Source: Cardinalis cardinalis
Lineage: Eukaryota; Chordata; Aves; Passeriformes; Cardinalidae
NCBI GenBank assembly: GCA_014549065.1
Contig: JACDOX010000008.1
Span: 5,032,308-5,096,307, forward strand
Length of the DNA stretch: 64,000 nucleotides
Reading direction: 5' to 3'
This document shows, in pieces, positions 37,091-49,713 of the stretch. The notes under the pieces are model-generated. The model ran no database searches. It was not told the DNA's origin and saw only the letters and a program-made list of their open reading frames with translations. The translations under genes were made by a program, and so were the position numbers. Positions within the stretch are counted from its first letter, which is position 1. Each line of letters begins with the position of its first letter.

Positions 37091-37592
37091 CCATAAAATC
37101 ATAGAGCATCTTGAGCTGGAAGGAACCCACAAGGGTTATTAAAGTCTAACTGCTGTCTCTGCGCAGGATAACCCTGAGAATGCTACTGTGCACTTGGGAG
37201 CATTTTCCAAAGGTTTCTTGAACTCTGTCCTGGTTTCTGTTCNGGATGTCTCTGTTTTTGAAGCAGTCAACAGCTCCTCCCAATTCAGTATAGTCAGCAA
37301 ACTTGCTCAGTATGCCTTCAAGTCCTGCATCCAGGCTGTTTATGAAGATGATGAAGAGAACTGACCCTAAAATGGAGCCCTGGAGAACCCTGCTAGTGAC
37401 CAGCCACCAGTCTGATGTCACCCCATTCCCTATAACCCTTCACACCTGGCCTGTGAGCCAGATGCTCACCCATCACATGATGTGTTTATCCACCTGTGTG
37501 ATGGGCATTTTGTCCAGAAGGATCCTGTGAGAGACTGTATCAAAAGCTTTACTGAAATCCATAAAATTACGTCAACTGGTTATCCTTGACCT
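37091..37592 (-). mobile_element. CR1 LINE fragment with part of ORF2 missing
   Basis: On the minus strand the order is: part of the CR1 reverse transcriptase, then the 3' UTR and 3' end. The RT part shows motif A as DFSKAFDTVSH (about 37527-37559), then QGSILGSVLF and motif C as FADYT at 37287-37301, followed by LGGAV. In CR1 proteins motif C is FADDT; here the second catalytic aspartate is tyrosine. Soon after, around 37236-37260, the sequence changes to the 3' UTR (GTTCAAGAAACCTTTGG in reverse complement) and ends with the family terminus, seen on the + strand as AAAATCATAGAGCATCTTGA. The ORF2 region between motif C and the 3' UTR is missing. Stops also interrupt the RT frame. Internal deletion or joining of two CR1 fragments are both possible. 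Confidence 0.9.
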
Positions 37593-40500
37593 CATTTCAG
37601 CATTTCAAGTTGAAATTAATGTGTTTAGCGAACTGAAGAGCTTGGGCAGCTTCATGTTGCTGTTGAATACTTAAAAATGGGGTTCATAAGAGAACAGACT
37701 GGAATGCATAGACTAAAATGTGCTATGGAGAAGGTTGTGCAAGTATTTCACTGCTTTGCTAGTAGTTTGCTTTTCAGAATTTGTTTAATGTTTATTTAAA
37801 AAGTTGCTCTAGATGAACACATGTGATCCATTACTGTAATTTTTACACTGGCTCTGTGCAGTGTTANGTGTTTTTGTTATTTTAATTTTTAATACAAACC
37901 CTGGAGTGAACAGGGCTTGGGAAGTGTGGCTCTTAGTACAGAGCTAACAGAGTCTAAAGAAGGTTGTTCCNAGTGCCCAGTGCACATTACCCACCTCTTT
38001 CTGCTTGTGTTCTAGTTGTAACAGTTTCANCTTAAATTACAGAAAGTAAAACTTCTCTGGAAAGTTCTGAGACCTTATCAGAGACCTTCATCTTCATATA
38101 CCCTCGGCTTCTGGGAGTCTGCTGTTTGTCTGCCCCAGAGTTCCTGATTTTTGTATCAGTGCTTGGGCTTAAATAGGGGGCAGGAGGAGCTCCCTGAAGG
38201 CATGTATTTGTGAGAAAAGAGATGTGAAAGACTTCAAGAGCTCCCATTGCTTAAGAAATCTGTCTTATATTTCTGAAGGACTTGTAAAATAAAATTGTAG
38301 ATGCTTCCTCTCTCTGAAATTTAATGTGATCAGTAGAAAGGGTGCAGAAGAAGGAGATCTTTATTGAGAGTTCCTTGACTTTTCTGCTGGGAGATGATAA
38401 AAGGGACATTTTGCTTCTGTTATTATATTTTTTTCTCACTGTCTGGTGACCATATATATTATTTTTGCTTTACACTAATTTATAGAAAATTTCATTTTCT
38501 TTAACCAGATTTTGTCTGGTAGGAAAGCAGTCCAGAAATAATTTTCAGTATCTTCTGCAGAGAGCTGCAAATTTGTATGCATGATTGTTTCATCTTGGTC
38601 CAATTGTGTTGCTACAGTACTTGTAAAAGAAATGGTGCAGTAGTCGGATAAAGAACAGCACAAGGGAGAAAAGCTGTACCATGCTATTGCTGGTTTCCGT
38701 GCAGCATCCAGGGCTTGCAGTGTCAGCCAGAAGTTGTTTGCTCCATACATGGAGTCCATACTGCTCAACTCCTTAGAGGTTCTACAAGGCCTTGGTCCTC
38801 TCTGGGACTGGTGAAGGAGCAGTTTCCTTCTGTGGATGCCCCCACACATGCCACTGCTGTGCATCCCCACCCCATAATATGACATATTATTGTATCTGTT
38901 AGGAGGAGTAAGCTGCTTTGGGCATTCTTCTAGAGATGGGGTGATCTATTGTATTTTTTTTTCCCTTTTAACTAAAGGTGATGGGTTTGGGGTTTATGGT
39001 TGCATGGAAAGCTTTTTCTCCAGTTTCCATAAATATTAACCATCAAACTGCTCTGCAACTTTAAATGTTAAAACAGTTCTGATCAGGCTGGACAAGGTAG
39101 ATTCAGGTGGTTTCGTCAAAAGAATGTGCTTAATGCAGATTATATTGCATAAACAAAAAAATGTAATATAAGGATATCCTCTATCACTTGTGGGTTGTTT
39201 TGAGTATTTCAAGCAGTCTCCTTAATGATTATGGATTGAGAGCAAACAGATGGAATAAATGCGAGGTGCCATGAAGCATCTTAAAATGGCTGGTTCAGAG
39301 AGCTTTTGTTCCCTATGAAAATTGATTTTAAGGTAAAGGACCTTATTATTTCCATGCAAGTGAAAATATCACTTGGTGGACATGCTGCATATGCTCTTTG
39401 GTACTTCAAAAGCATCCAAGCACTTTTTAAGCACTTCATGAGATGGTCAGGAACAAAAAAATCCAGTTTCATATGAAAGCTGTTTTCTAAACCTTACTTC
39501 TGTGTCTAAGACCCTTCAAATTTATTTGTTGGTTTGTTTATTTATTAATTTATTTATTTTATTGGNGAATGAAATTTTTTGCCCTGATTCTTGTGATACC
39601 CACATGAACCTGAGAGACACTGGTCTGTAGCTTTGCAGTGNTCTGGTTAAATGTCTTCGCATTAGGCTGAAAGAGTCTGTTTTAATCTTTCCTGCTGGAG
39701 CTGCTGCACTTGATATACATAATTAAACAGTCCTTAAGCAAGAGAAAGGCTTAGGTCCTGGTGCGGGAACAGGTTAACCCTTGGTGAATTGAGCTGTCCT
39801 GGTTTTAGAAATCTGTCTGCAGCCATTATTTGCTTAGTAGCGTCACAAAACTGTCAGACATAAACAAGGGGTTTACTTCATCTTTCAGATAGCTATTAAA
39901 TTTTATGCCAGTGGGTTGATAGAGAGGCCATGTTATATGATGCTGTAATAGTCTGTTATTCTTGATTGCTCTGTTACAATAATGAGTGAAAATAAACCGA
40001 CTGCTGTAAGGTTTGTAAGCTGCTAAATGGGCATTTAATTTTATGCGGGACTGTCTAGAGAGATGTTGCACTAATATGGCTTATGAATTGAGCAGTGGTG
40101 CTGTTTAAAGGTGTCTGCAGAAATAAAAGGAAATGAAGATGTTTATAGCAAATGTCTGTCTGACTGACAGCTTGCATGTCGGTGGTGGGAATTGCTGTTA
40201 ACTCTGACAAAGAGGAGAGTCATAGCCTTGTAAATGGAGGCTTTCCTCAGCTGTAAATGAGTTATATCAGAAAAATGGAGGATATACAAGAACTTCAGAA
40301 ACCATTTGAATTAATCAAAAGTACTCTATTAAGGCTGCAACTATTCTTTAAAAGAGTAAATAAAACATAAAGTGAATGAATTGTACATTTCAGATTTTCT
40401 TTGTCGTTTTTGATTAATGCCTGAATCTCACCATGGTCTCATCTGAATGATCAGCAACAGTGATCTTTGAGCACTGTTGATCAGATTCTGACATGTAAGG

Positions 40501-40695
40501 AGAAGTTACAGTTTTTGCTGTACTCTGAACAATCTTTTTGCTTACATCAGATATGAATTTGGCCTTCTGCCTCTCTTCCCATTGCAGTGCTCCTGAGCTA
40601 TCAGTGAGTAATTACAGCAAGAGTACTGTTCTATTGATTTTAAACCCTTAAAGAAAGAAGCTATTTTTGAAAGGTTTTGGTGCAGACTCATTGAA

Positions 40696-40698
<3 letters not shown>
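37593..40698 (+). other. RGS6: RGS6 second intron, non-coding
   Basis: AT-rich DNA without a recognised exon or transposon. It contains a TTTA-rich stretch at 39520-39565. The N-free block at 39780-40090 is a candidate conserved element (see findings). The minus-strand frame of 136 codons at 38475-38885 has no signature I know. Confidence 0.6.
39520..39565 (+). repeat. TTTA/TTTG-rich simple repeat
   Basis: TTTATTTG followed by repeated TTTATT and ATTTATTT units; degraded tetranucleotide repeat with one N just after it. Confidence 0.8.
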
Positions 40699-40729
<31 letters not shown>

Positions 40730-41312
40730 AGCCTGCTGTTACTGGGCTGGTGGGTACAGGCTGATCAGTCCCAACAGCCAGATCTGTCTGCTGGGCTACA
40801 CTACCAGCAGGGGCTTCAGAGCTTTCTCTCACCTGATGAAGCCACAAGTACAAACACAAGGCAGGGGGTAAGAAAGATCCCAAAACTTCTCAGTTTTTGC
40901 TTGAGGCCAGACTTGGTGTGGCACAGGCTTTGCCTCTGGCTAGCTCAAAAGTTTCAGACATGGTCTCTAAGTGTTTGTGGCTGCTGTCACATTGCCATGG
41001 GTGCCTTTCTGGAGGTAGATCAGGATTTATGCTTTTCTCTTCCCCACCATGCTTCACATGGAGGAATGGATGTCACCATTTAGTACCTAGAGAGTGGGGA
41101 GCAGCTGTGCAGCCTTTCCAGATGCAGTGTTTGGTATCTATTGGAAGTGCAGGTGGCCAGGGCTCTGTGTGTGTCACTGGCTCACAGTCATTGCACTGTA
41201 ACCCACTGTAAAGCTCAGCTGGTGCAAGGATATGCTTTCCCCATCCTTCTTAGCAACATGTCCTTGTGCCTGGGATGCAGCAGGCAGGATCTTACCACTG
41301 AACCACGTCTTT
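40699..41312 (-). other. Possible retroposed sequence bounded by a 30-nt T run
   Basis: Thirty uninterrupted Ts (40699-40728) are followed by a block of about 580 bases that is richer in G and C than its surroundings. Read on the minus strand this is a GC-richer body ending in an A30 tail, the form of a retroposed transcript. Near the other end the minus strand carries TGGTTCAGTGG (41295-41305), which fits the A-box of a tRNA-type Pol III promoter, but no clear B-box (GGTTCGANNCC) follows. I found no AATAAA near the tail and no convincing target-site duplication, and I do not recognise the body. The right limit is a guess. It may be only a homopolymer next to an unrelated GC-rich patch. Confidence 0.3.
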
Positions 41313-44300
41313 GTGCGCGAGCGCCTTCTCTCAGCCAGTGTCAAGTTGTCAGTTCTTCTGTACCTGTCTTCATTGTTCATTCCATGAAGGTGAGGCACGT
41401 GTAATACTATGTAAGCAGTAGAATTACTAGGAGAAAATTTCTTATCAGTTGATTGGGATCTTTCTGTTCTGCTTGTAAGCTATTCTTTTTCTCTGGAAAG
41501 ATCACCTCACTGTTCAGCTTGAATCCATCCCTTGTGGGTCTTTTGCTTCCCTGGAGATACCTTTACCTGCAGGAAACAGTGATGAAGAAATCAACAGGAA
41601 CTAATCTCTATTAATTAATTTTAAATAAATTTGAAATGTAAAACCTAAATAATAGCTAATGCACAAAAACAAAGTGCCTTCCATGTGGCCATAGTATAGG
41701 AGACGTGTGTTAAGTGTGGAGTAATAAATGGCAAGTGTTTATTCTTCTCAGCAACGTCTACCAAGTGCAACACAGGTTGCAATGTGTTTCATTACCTTTC
41801 TCACCTTTCTTCAGCTGTCCTGATGTGGATTAAAGTACACACTTACTAGAAACTCATTAACGATATCATTTTACATCTGTTTTTCTGGTTTGAAGTAAGT
41901 ATTGATTTGTAAGAATATGCATGCTAATAATAATTCTATGCAACTGTTTAAATTTTTGTATCTAGAGTGCTATATTTAGTATTTATAATGGTTTTATCTG
42001 TTTCTGTCCTGGAGGACGGTTTCGTAAAGGCTTCAGTTTACTGTCAATTGCTGTGCTAAATGCAGCAAGGGTGGAAGGAAACCTCGGATGGGAATGAGGT
42101 TGTTTTTTTATTTTGTTTTTTTTTTCAGTTAAACCAATGATTGTTGCTTTTGTTTTTTAAGGTGGAGAAAATATACAGTAACAAGTGTTGATGTTTTGAA
42201 TGAAGCTGTTCTGCTGAATCTTTAGGTAATATCTAGAAATGGTCTTATCCACTGTGTCATCATTAGCAATAAATTAGTATGCTGAGAATGGGCTGTCAGT
42301 AATTCAGGTGCGGAGTTAGTGAAAGAAGTAATTCCATCCCCATCAAAACATAATGTAATACAATTGGGAGCTCATATTTAAATGTCTTTTTTGGCTGTGT
42401 CCCCTCAAATGCAGAAATAAAACAGTTATAATAAAATGTAAAGGTTGAAGGAAAAAGAGAAAAAAAAAATTAACTTCAGCAATCTTGTAAATTTTTTCCT
42501 AATGTTCATATTTGCTTTTGGACATGATACAGGGTAGTCTACTTCTGGAAATACTGCAGTTTAAAATCAATTTATACTGAAAGATACTTTGCCAGGACCT
42601 ACCGGTTCTGTGATGATCTGTGCAAAAAAACCCATCTTTCTCTCTTTCATCTTCATTTCTGGGGGATGNGAGCCTTGGGTGACTACATGAAGCAGTATAA
42701 GCTATTAATTTTTTTAAATTTTAAAATGGAAAATGTGATTTAGCTATGTTTTCACTCCTTATCATGCAGTGAAGCTTTTGGGGCCAGATTCCCAAATTGA
42801 GTTGACAGAGCAATTCTGGAGTTCATCGATGCTTGTACTGAGGTGTTCAGATAATTTGGATTAATTTCTATTTGTTGGTTCATGGTATGGCAAAGAGATG
42901 AGTAGGCATTTATCCTAACAGTAGATGACTGTAAATTGGTGATATATTTTTTGCGGAATGTAGAGTGTGTTGAACCCCTCCATCTTTTCTCTAAAGTTAA
43001 AAAGCTAGTATTTTACAGAAGACACATTCAGTGGATTTTCACAAGATTGGTAGTCCTTGCCTTAAAGCAATTAAACAATGAAATTAGAGTAGAGTTTTAG
43101 GAAATCGTGATGAATTATNTCAAAATATATCCTCAAATCACTTTGATGTGGATTCTCTTGCTGTTTGAAAACATACCCTTCTTGTTTTCTAAAAAAGTTG
43201 GAAAATTAGATCATTCTCTATTTGTCTAAGGAATTAAATAATTACATTAAAGGAGACGGGAAGATAGGTTTTCTGAGAGGCACAAGTTCCAAGATCTGTG
43301 CTATTCTGATAATGTCTCATGTTCATGTTATATTTGAAACTTTTCCAGCTTATTTCAAATTACTCCAAGCAGCAGTGCTCTGTACTATTCCTCTATTAGA
43401 CTGCTGAAATATTAGCGTTAGCAAACATTTCAACTTGCTCAGCTGTCTTCCAGCTCATCTCAGAACTTCAGCAAACAGCTTCTTTCCCTTTATTGGTGTG
43501 GTTCTAACAAGTCTGTGATTTCTGTTAGGAGGAAGGATAAATGGATTGTGATTTGTGCTGTACATGGAAGTCTGGTGCTGATATGAAAAGCTGTAGAATG
43601 AGGATGGGGAACCTGTGACAGGAACCTGTGTGTCCTTGGCAGCCTGAACACCCTTACTTCCTTTCTGTGCTGTCTGGTTACTGCATGGCATTAACCATGG
43701 ATACTGTGCAGGTGGCCACTGGACACATGGGTACATGAATATTTTTGATCTGCACCAGATTCTTTGTGNAAAGGGATATTGAGAGAACCATGCTGTCCGG
43801 TCCTTGTCCCTCAGGGTACAGCAAGGCTGGGATGTCATCCTCTTTCCCCTATGCCACAGGAGAAGAGAGGCCTTTTCATGCCCAACCAAAGCTGACTTGG
43901 AAAGAGAAAAGAAGGTGTAGGTCTTAATTTTACCACCAAACACCTGAGATTCTTTCCTCCTTAACTGGAATTGAAAATGAGACCTTCTGATTTATTCCCT
44001 GGAACTGGATTACAGAAAGGGACTATGCTGGGAAACAAAGTTTTGGGGAGAGTGAGAGTGAGCTGTGTGTTAGTCTGTGCTGACCTGAATGTGTGCTGCT
44101 TGTGAGCTGCCCCTGAGGCAACTTGCATGTGGAAGCTGGAGATCAGCACCTCTCTAGACATATGCTAATTGTCCACCCACCAAATATGTTTGGAAATCCA
44201 ATTTGGGATCTGTGAAAGCCATGTCTTACTTAGAGATACTGAGGTTGCCCAAGACCTCTGAGATTAGAAAGGAAGTTGCAGTAGATGAGTGGGCTGCTTC

Positions 44301-47300
44301 AGGCATGTGTCTTCTAGTTGAAGGTGGTAGGTTTTTTACCATCACCTGTAGACTGACACCATTACTGTTTTATTGCATTGTGACAAATAGGTTTTGGAAT
44401 GGAAGCTAGATGGAAAGGAAGGAAATTACTGATATTATTTATAAAACCTATTTGCAAGATTTGCATTCTCTGTCCTACTTCTGCCAGTGATATTAATGTT
44501 GATGAATTCTTATTTAGAGAAACACAGATCTTATTACATCAAGGGGTAAATATGCAGCGTGATACATGGGGATTAGCTGTGCAAGTCATTATCTTTGACA
44601 TGCTGTCTTTGCTGCTGTTAGTCCTCCTCAGCAATGGATCTTTTCTATATTTAAGTAATTCTAGCTGGAGAAAAAAATGAGATGATTACCATACCCTCAA
44701 ACGTCTTCTGATGATTTTTGCTAATGTCAGAATAGACCTGGTTGTTGTGAGGGAGCTGTTTGCTAATTTTGAGCATATATTGTACTTTTGTGAAACAGCA
44801 ACTGTGATGGTATTAGTTCATCTCATTTCTCTGGAATGGTGACAAAGCTAATAAAAGACTAAAGGAGAGAATGATTTTNATACAATAAACGTCTGCTGCT
44901 AAACAGCCCACTGACAAAATGATACGGTCTTTTAAAGCCTTTTAGCACATGTAAAGCCTCCAGGATTTAACTGACTTGCTTGAAACTGAATCTTTCCCAG
45001 AAGTTTTCTCCTTACGACCACACTTCATTTCCAGAAGATAATTAAACCCTTGGAGACAAGCTGAGTGGTAGGAGCATTGTGCCACAGAAAATCCTGGAGG
45101 TGGGACTACCTGTCGCACAACGATAGCTACTCCCCTTAATGAGCTTCTTACTGCCAGCGTTGGTGTCCTTGGTAAATTGTATTTGTAATGTTCCTTGCAT
45201 CCAACGACGCTCTGGAGGGGCCTTGCTAACAAGGAGGTGTTCAGTTCTGCCACTGCAATGACAGAAAGACCAGGGTGATTTTCCTCTTTGTACTGGAGTT
45301 CAGCTTTGCTGACTAAAGTTAAGTCCCTCTGCCAAGGATGAATCATAGATAGCTCATAAAAATAATTTCTCCAGAGAAAATTTTTGGCTTCTGAAATAGG
45401 CAAGGCTGTGGCAGGATTTCCCTGAGGGAAGGCAGTCCTTCCTAAGCACAGGGCATTTCCTTACTTCCAATTATCCAAGCTTGGGTGCTTTTATTTTGCC
45501 TGTGTATCTAACAAGTTTCAGAATGAAAATGGTCCTAGTAAAATGCCAAAAAATTAAAATTATTCTTCATCACTCTTTCACTGTCTGTTGGGGTCTAGCC
45601 TAACCCACAAAAAAGTGGTCTTCCTAGGCTTTTGTTTTTCCCCTCTGCAAGCTCTGCTGTGTCCGGGCCCTGTGTCAGGAAGCTGCATTAGGGTTGGGGT
45701 GTGGTGTTCATGGAGAGAACCCTATTTTAGTCTTTGGGCTGCAATTTTTTTCCAACTTGAAGAGCAAAGATTTTCCTAAGTGTCTAAAACCTTCTACAAT
45801 ATTTGACCCCTGAATTTTGTTAATTTGTTTTTCCTTTTAAAATTACTTTTAACAGCAATCCATGAAATTCGGCTCTTCTGATTGCTAGGAAGCCAGTGCA
45901 GTGTGATACAAAAGCAGAATGAATGCTTGGTCTAATGTTTGTTTTCCTTTTTATCAAAACTTTTGAAGCACAATGCTTGTTATTTTCAAGGTGTTTGAAT
46001 TTGGTTGTGTGAAATCTTAACTTATGCCTAGCTGAAAAAGGCACCAGGATGAAATTTTGAGGAAAAGTAAGGGTGTGTATCAGACAGATGAAAGACAGTT
46101 ATGCACTTGAGAATGCTCTGGGAATAATTTTTAGACTGCAATTAATACTTCAGAAGTCTGTGACTTCCAGTCCTACACTAAAAAATTTGCTTTCCTGAAT
46201 TAGATTTGCAAAGATGCTACTGTTGTCAGTGGCAGCAGCTCCTGGCTCTGTGCCTAGCTGGGCTTGAGCTCAGGAAGAGATGTTAGGCTCTTGAAGCAGT
46301 GTTTGGGTACCACTTTGAGGTAGATTGTGGTACAACTGTTTGGAAACCTCCAATAACTGTACTGGAACTGTCACATCTTTGGCATTTTATCAAAGAGGGA
46401 GGGAAATATGAAGGTTGTGTTTCTGAAACCCATGAAATGTACTAGTCTGGAGAAAAAGTAATTTTTTCTTTCTTTAGTTTTGATGGCTGTTGCAAGGTGA
46501 ATAAAACAAATATATTACTGGCACAATTGTTGCATAGATGCACCCAACGCTGAAAAGCTTCTGTTGAAGCTTTATTTCTTCATTAGAAGCAACTGTACTG
46601 TCTGCTGAGAGAATGCGTCTTGAGGGGAGGAGAGGTGGTCTGCTGCCTTGCCAAGATTTGACAGTTTGAGTTAGCCACAAACTGAAATATGCACTGTACT
46701 GGAAATCACAATATTTCAGCTTTTTCCATTCAGAATTGGAAAGAAAAGCTGTTATGTGTTTTTGTCCTAACACACAAATTTGTTTTAACTGTCATGTCAT
46801 GATATGATATAATTGAATAAGAAGGGTGACAGTAGTAATGAATCCAACTGTTTGCCTGTCAAAATGTTTAGTTTCATTATATTATTTATGATTCATTTGG
46901 ATGCCACTACATTAAATATTTGCTGAAATCAATGTGTATTCATTAGACTTTGGCATGCCGTGCCATCCCATTTTACTCTCAAGTCAACCACATGGAGACA
47001 TGTAACCCCACAGATGCAGAAGGGTCACCCTGTCCNTGGCACTAACACTGGCTTGGCTGGTGTTCATTGCTGTGAGGCCTGGTGCTGCCTCAGGTCCATG
47101 TGGTAGAAACATGACTAGGGAACCTGTAAGGATGTACCATTTTTAGCCTGCTCAGGGTTTAAAAAAGGAGCACAATGAGGGAACCATGCTTGACTTTGAA
47201 ATGCACTTGGGATTAATGCATTTGGGCTGCTGGGAACTGCAAGATTTGCTGCAGTTCCTTGAAAGAAGGATTGAGTGATGTCCGGCTATTAGGTCTCAGA

Positions 47301-49691
47301 ATCTGGTGCTAGAAAAGTGATACATGTTCTGAGTAACTACTAAAATACTTTGTCTTAATAATTGGAAATGCACATCTCCCACTAGGGAGATGTGTCCCAG
47401 CTAGGGAGTCACAATGAGCAGAGGACAAGCCTTTGGTGCCANTGTGAATGGGGCATTTTGCAAACAACAGACCAACACTTGTCCTGCTGTTGTTTTTGCA
47501 GGGCTGATCACTGAGTCTAGAAATGAGACCAAGGCAGCCAAAACTGTGTCNCTGTCTCATGCAGCAGAAACTGGAGAACTCACTGCTGCTTAATCTTTAT
47601 TTTTTACCATGTTATTAGGGGACATGGTAGCAGCAATGCCTAATATGGATCACAAATGGTAGCACTGTTTATCACAGACGGAAGCAGACTCATTTCATGT
47701 TCAGTAGACTGTGAAATGAGTCACAGCTGTGCTTCCTCTGTTGCACAGTGCCACACTGTTCTCATTAGAGAGCATCCATGCAATGGCTCTTCAGCCACTT
47801 CAGGCATCCCTTGCTTGGCACACATTCCTGAGCAGTTCTCTGGGAGTCAGAGGCAGTGGGTCAGCTCCTGCAGAAAGGACCAGTGTGGTTCATTGACTTG
47901 GGCCTTGGGTAAAGGCCTGAGGATGGTTTTGTCTATTAAATAGTTATTAATACACTTTTCTGTTCAGAAATTTGGTGGTAAAAATACACCTGTAAAGTGC
48001 AAATGAACTCCGATGAGATTTTTTAGTGATATTGTTTACTTCTGTAGTGTCTCACAACCAAGTATCATTCCAGTGTGCTGAATGTGGAGACTACGGGTCC
48101 TGGATTGGCTGTATCCTAGACTTGTGTGGCCTCAAAAGTCTTAAGGCCCTGGGCAAGAGTCTTGCTGCTTTCCCCCTTTCTTGTACTGCTGTCACTGCCT
48201 TTACTACATGTGGTAGCCCACAGTTTAATACTTTACGATAGCCCACAGTTTAATACTTTACCTATGGCAGTTTTAAATGCAGACAGAGGCTATTCTTGCA
48301 ATTTTCCTTGCATTGCTGCTGGCGCAGCTAGCTCTTCCACACCACCTGTGAAGATTTCTATAATGACTGGAAACTGTTTCTCCTTNAAGGGCTTATTAGA
48401 TTGCTAACTAATAAGCTCAGGAATGATTTAGTTCTATTACAGAGCAATCCCAGCTCCTCTTGGTTTGAGCAAAACAGTGAAGACAATTAGGTGATAGATA
48501 TTAACCCTGACTTGTTCAAGCAGTGTTCAACACACAGGCAGAGACTGTGAGGAGTGGTGGTGCTTTGACAGAAACACTCATGGGTCTCTATTTTCTTTAA
48601 TTTTGTTTCTTCTTTTACCTCAAGTAGTCATCTAGTCCTATTTGTCTTTTAATGAGATCGGCTTTTGTTCTCTATTGGAAGATTAAAAATAATCACAGTG
48701 AAATAACATTCTGCTTGCAGTTCCTGTGCTACATACTTTGTCTTGTATGCAGGGGACAGGTATTGCCCAACTGCATACAGTCACACAGTTAATGAAGTGT
48801 TATTATCCAAACTGTGTCATTTCACATGGAAAAGAAAGTAGTATGCAAATCATTCTACAGTTTGAGCCTAACCTTGCAATTCAGAGTTCATCCTGTGTCA
48901 TAGAACTGTACCCTGAATTTTCAGGGTTTTTTAGTTCTTAATTATTCCTTATGCTCTTGGGGAAAAAAATTCCAAAACAANCTTGAAAATGTGTACAATC
49001 TCTAAAATGCCTTGGAGCATCCAATCTGCAAGAAGTCTGAAGTAAAGTGTCAAGGTGTAAGGTCTCCTGGTGATGTTACAGACTGTGGTGTGCTGCACTG
49101 ATACTGAAGATTTTTCTAGCTATTGAAAAGTCAAGAACTTTTGCCAGAGCCTGGACAGATCCTTGGGTGGTTTTGATGGCAGTGCAGCTGCCCTCCTGGT
49201 TTCTCAGGAGCTGGACAAGAAGGCACAAGTCAGGAACTGGGCTTTGGGTGGTGGCTGAGATCTTTGAGCAGCCTGGGCTGCCCAGTTTGCTGAGTGTGCC
49301 TAGAGTAGGCAGGAGCCCTGAGGGTGCCCATTTGCCCATTTCTTCGCCCAGGGAAAAGAGAGGAGGAAGGCCTAATCTGAACTACCTAAAATCATCAAAG
49401 TAGAAGAATATAAGGACTTTTGACTCCAGTCCCTGGTTTTGCATCTCATATCTTTCATAAAGTAATCTCAAGTCTAAACCTGTTTAGAAATGCTCTTCAC
49501 ATCTTCAGGCTAAGCTTCTTAATGGGTAAGTTTACAGCCATTTACTCCACTGCTTTTTTTTGTTCTTTGACTTAACCATGCCTTCCACCTCCCCAGTGAT
49601 TATGCTGCAAGAGCAATCCTGGCTTCTCTTGGCTTTTGGTCTGTAGGACTAAACATGTCAAGCTTGTAATCTCTGCACCTTTTGCAGTTCC
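41313..49691 (+). other. RGS6: RGS6 second intron, non-coding
   Basis: Intronic DNA with no supportable exon. Two long minus-strand open frames (43455-43943 and 44942-45403) are noted as findings but have no known domain. A 25-base tandem duplication lies at 48214-48261. GC-richer patches at 47700-47930 and 49130-49370 are unassigned. Confidence 0.6.
48214..48261 (+). repeat. Tandem duplication, period 25
   Basis: TAGCCCACAGTTTAATACTT followed by TAC occurs at 48214-48236 and again, identical, at 48239-48261, separated by GA. Identity of the copies points to a recent event or an assembly error. Confidence 0.93.
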
Positions 49692-49713
49692 TTTTTTTTT
49701 TTTTTTTTTTTTT
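49692..49713 (+). repeat. Poly-T run of 22
   Basis: Twenty-two Ts between CAGTTCC and AAACAGG. Nothing in the flanks resembles a known retroposon body. Confidence 0.9.

Noticed and set aside
40667..41083. 138-codon + strand frame with a phenylalanine run
   Set aside because: The run is the translated T30 tract; the rest has no protein signature.
41250..41312. Possible tRNA-Gly-like gene on the minus strand
   Set aside because: Only the A-box region and part of the anticodon arm resemble a tRNA; the B-box and acceptor stem are missing. It is kept only as a weak point in the retroposon finding.
42104..42126. Strong acceptor-like polypyrimidine tract ending in CAG
   Set aside because: The sequence after it has no open frame with RGS6 or other protein signature and no matching donor; probably a decoy site.
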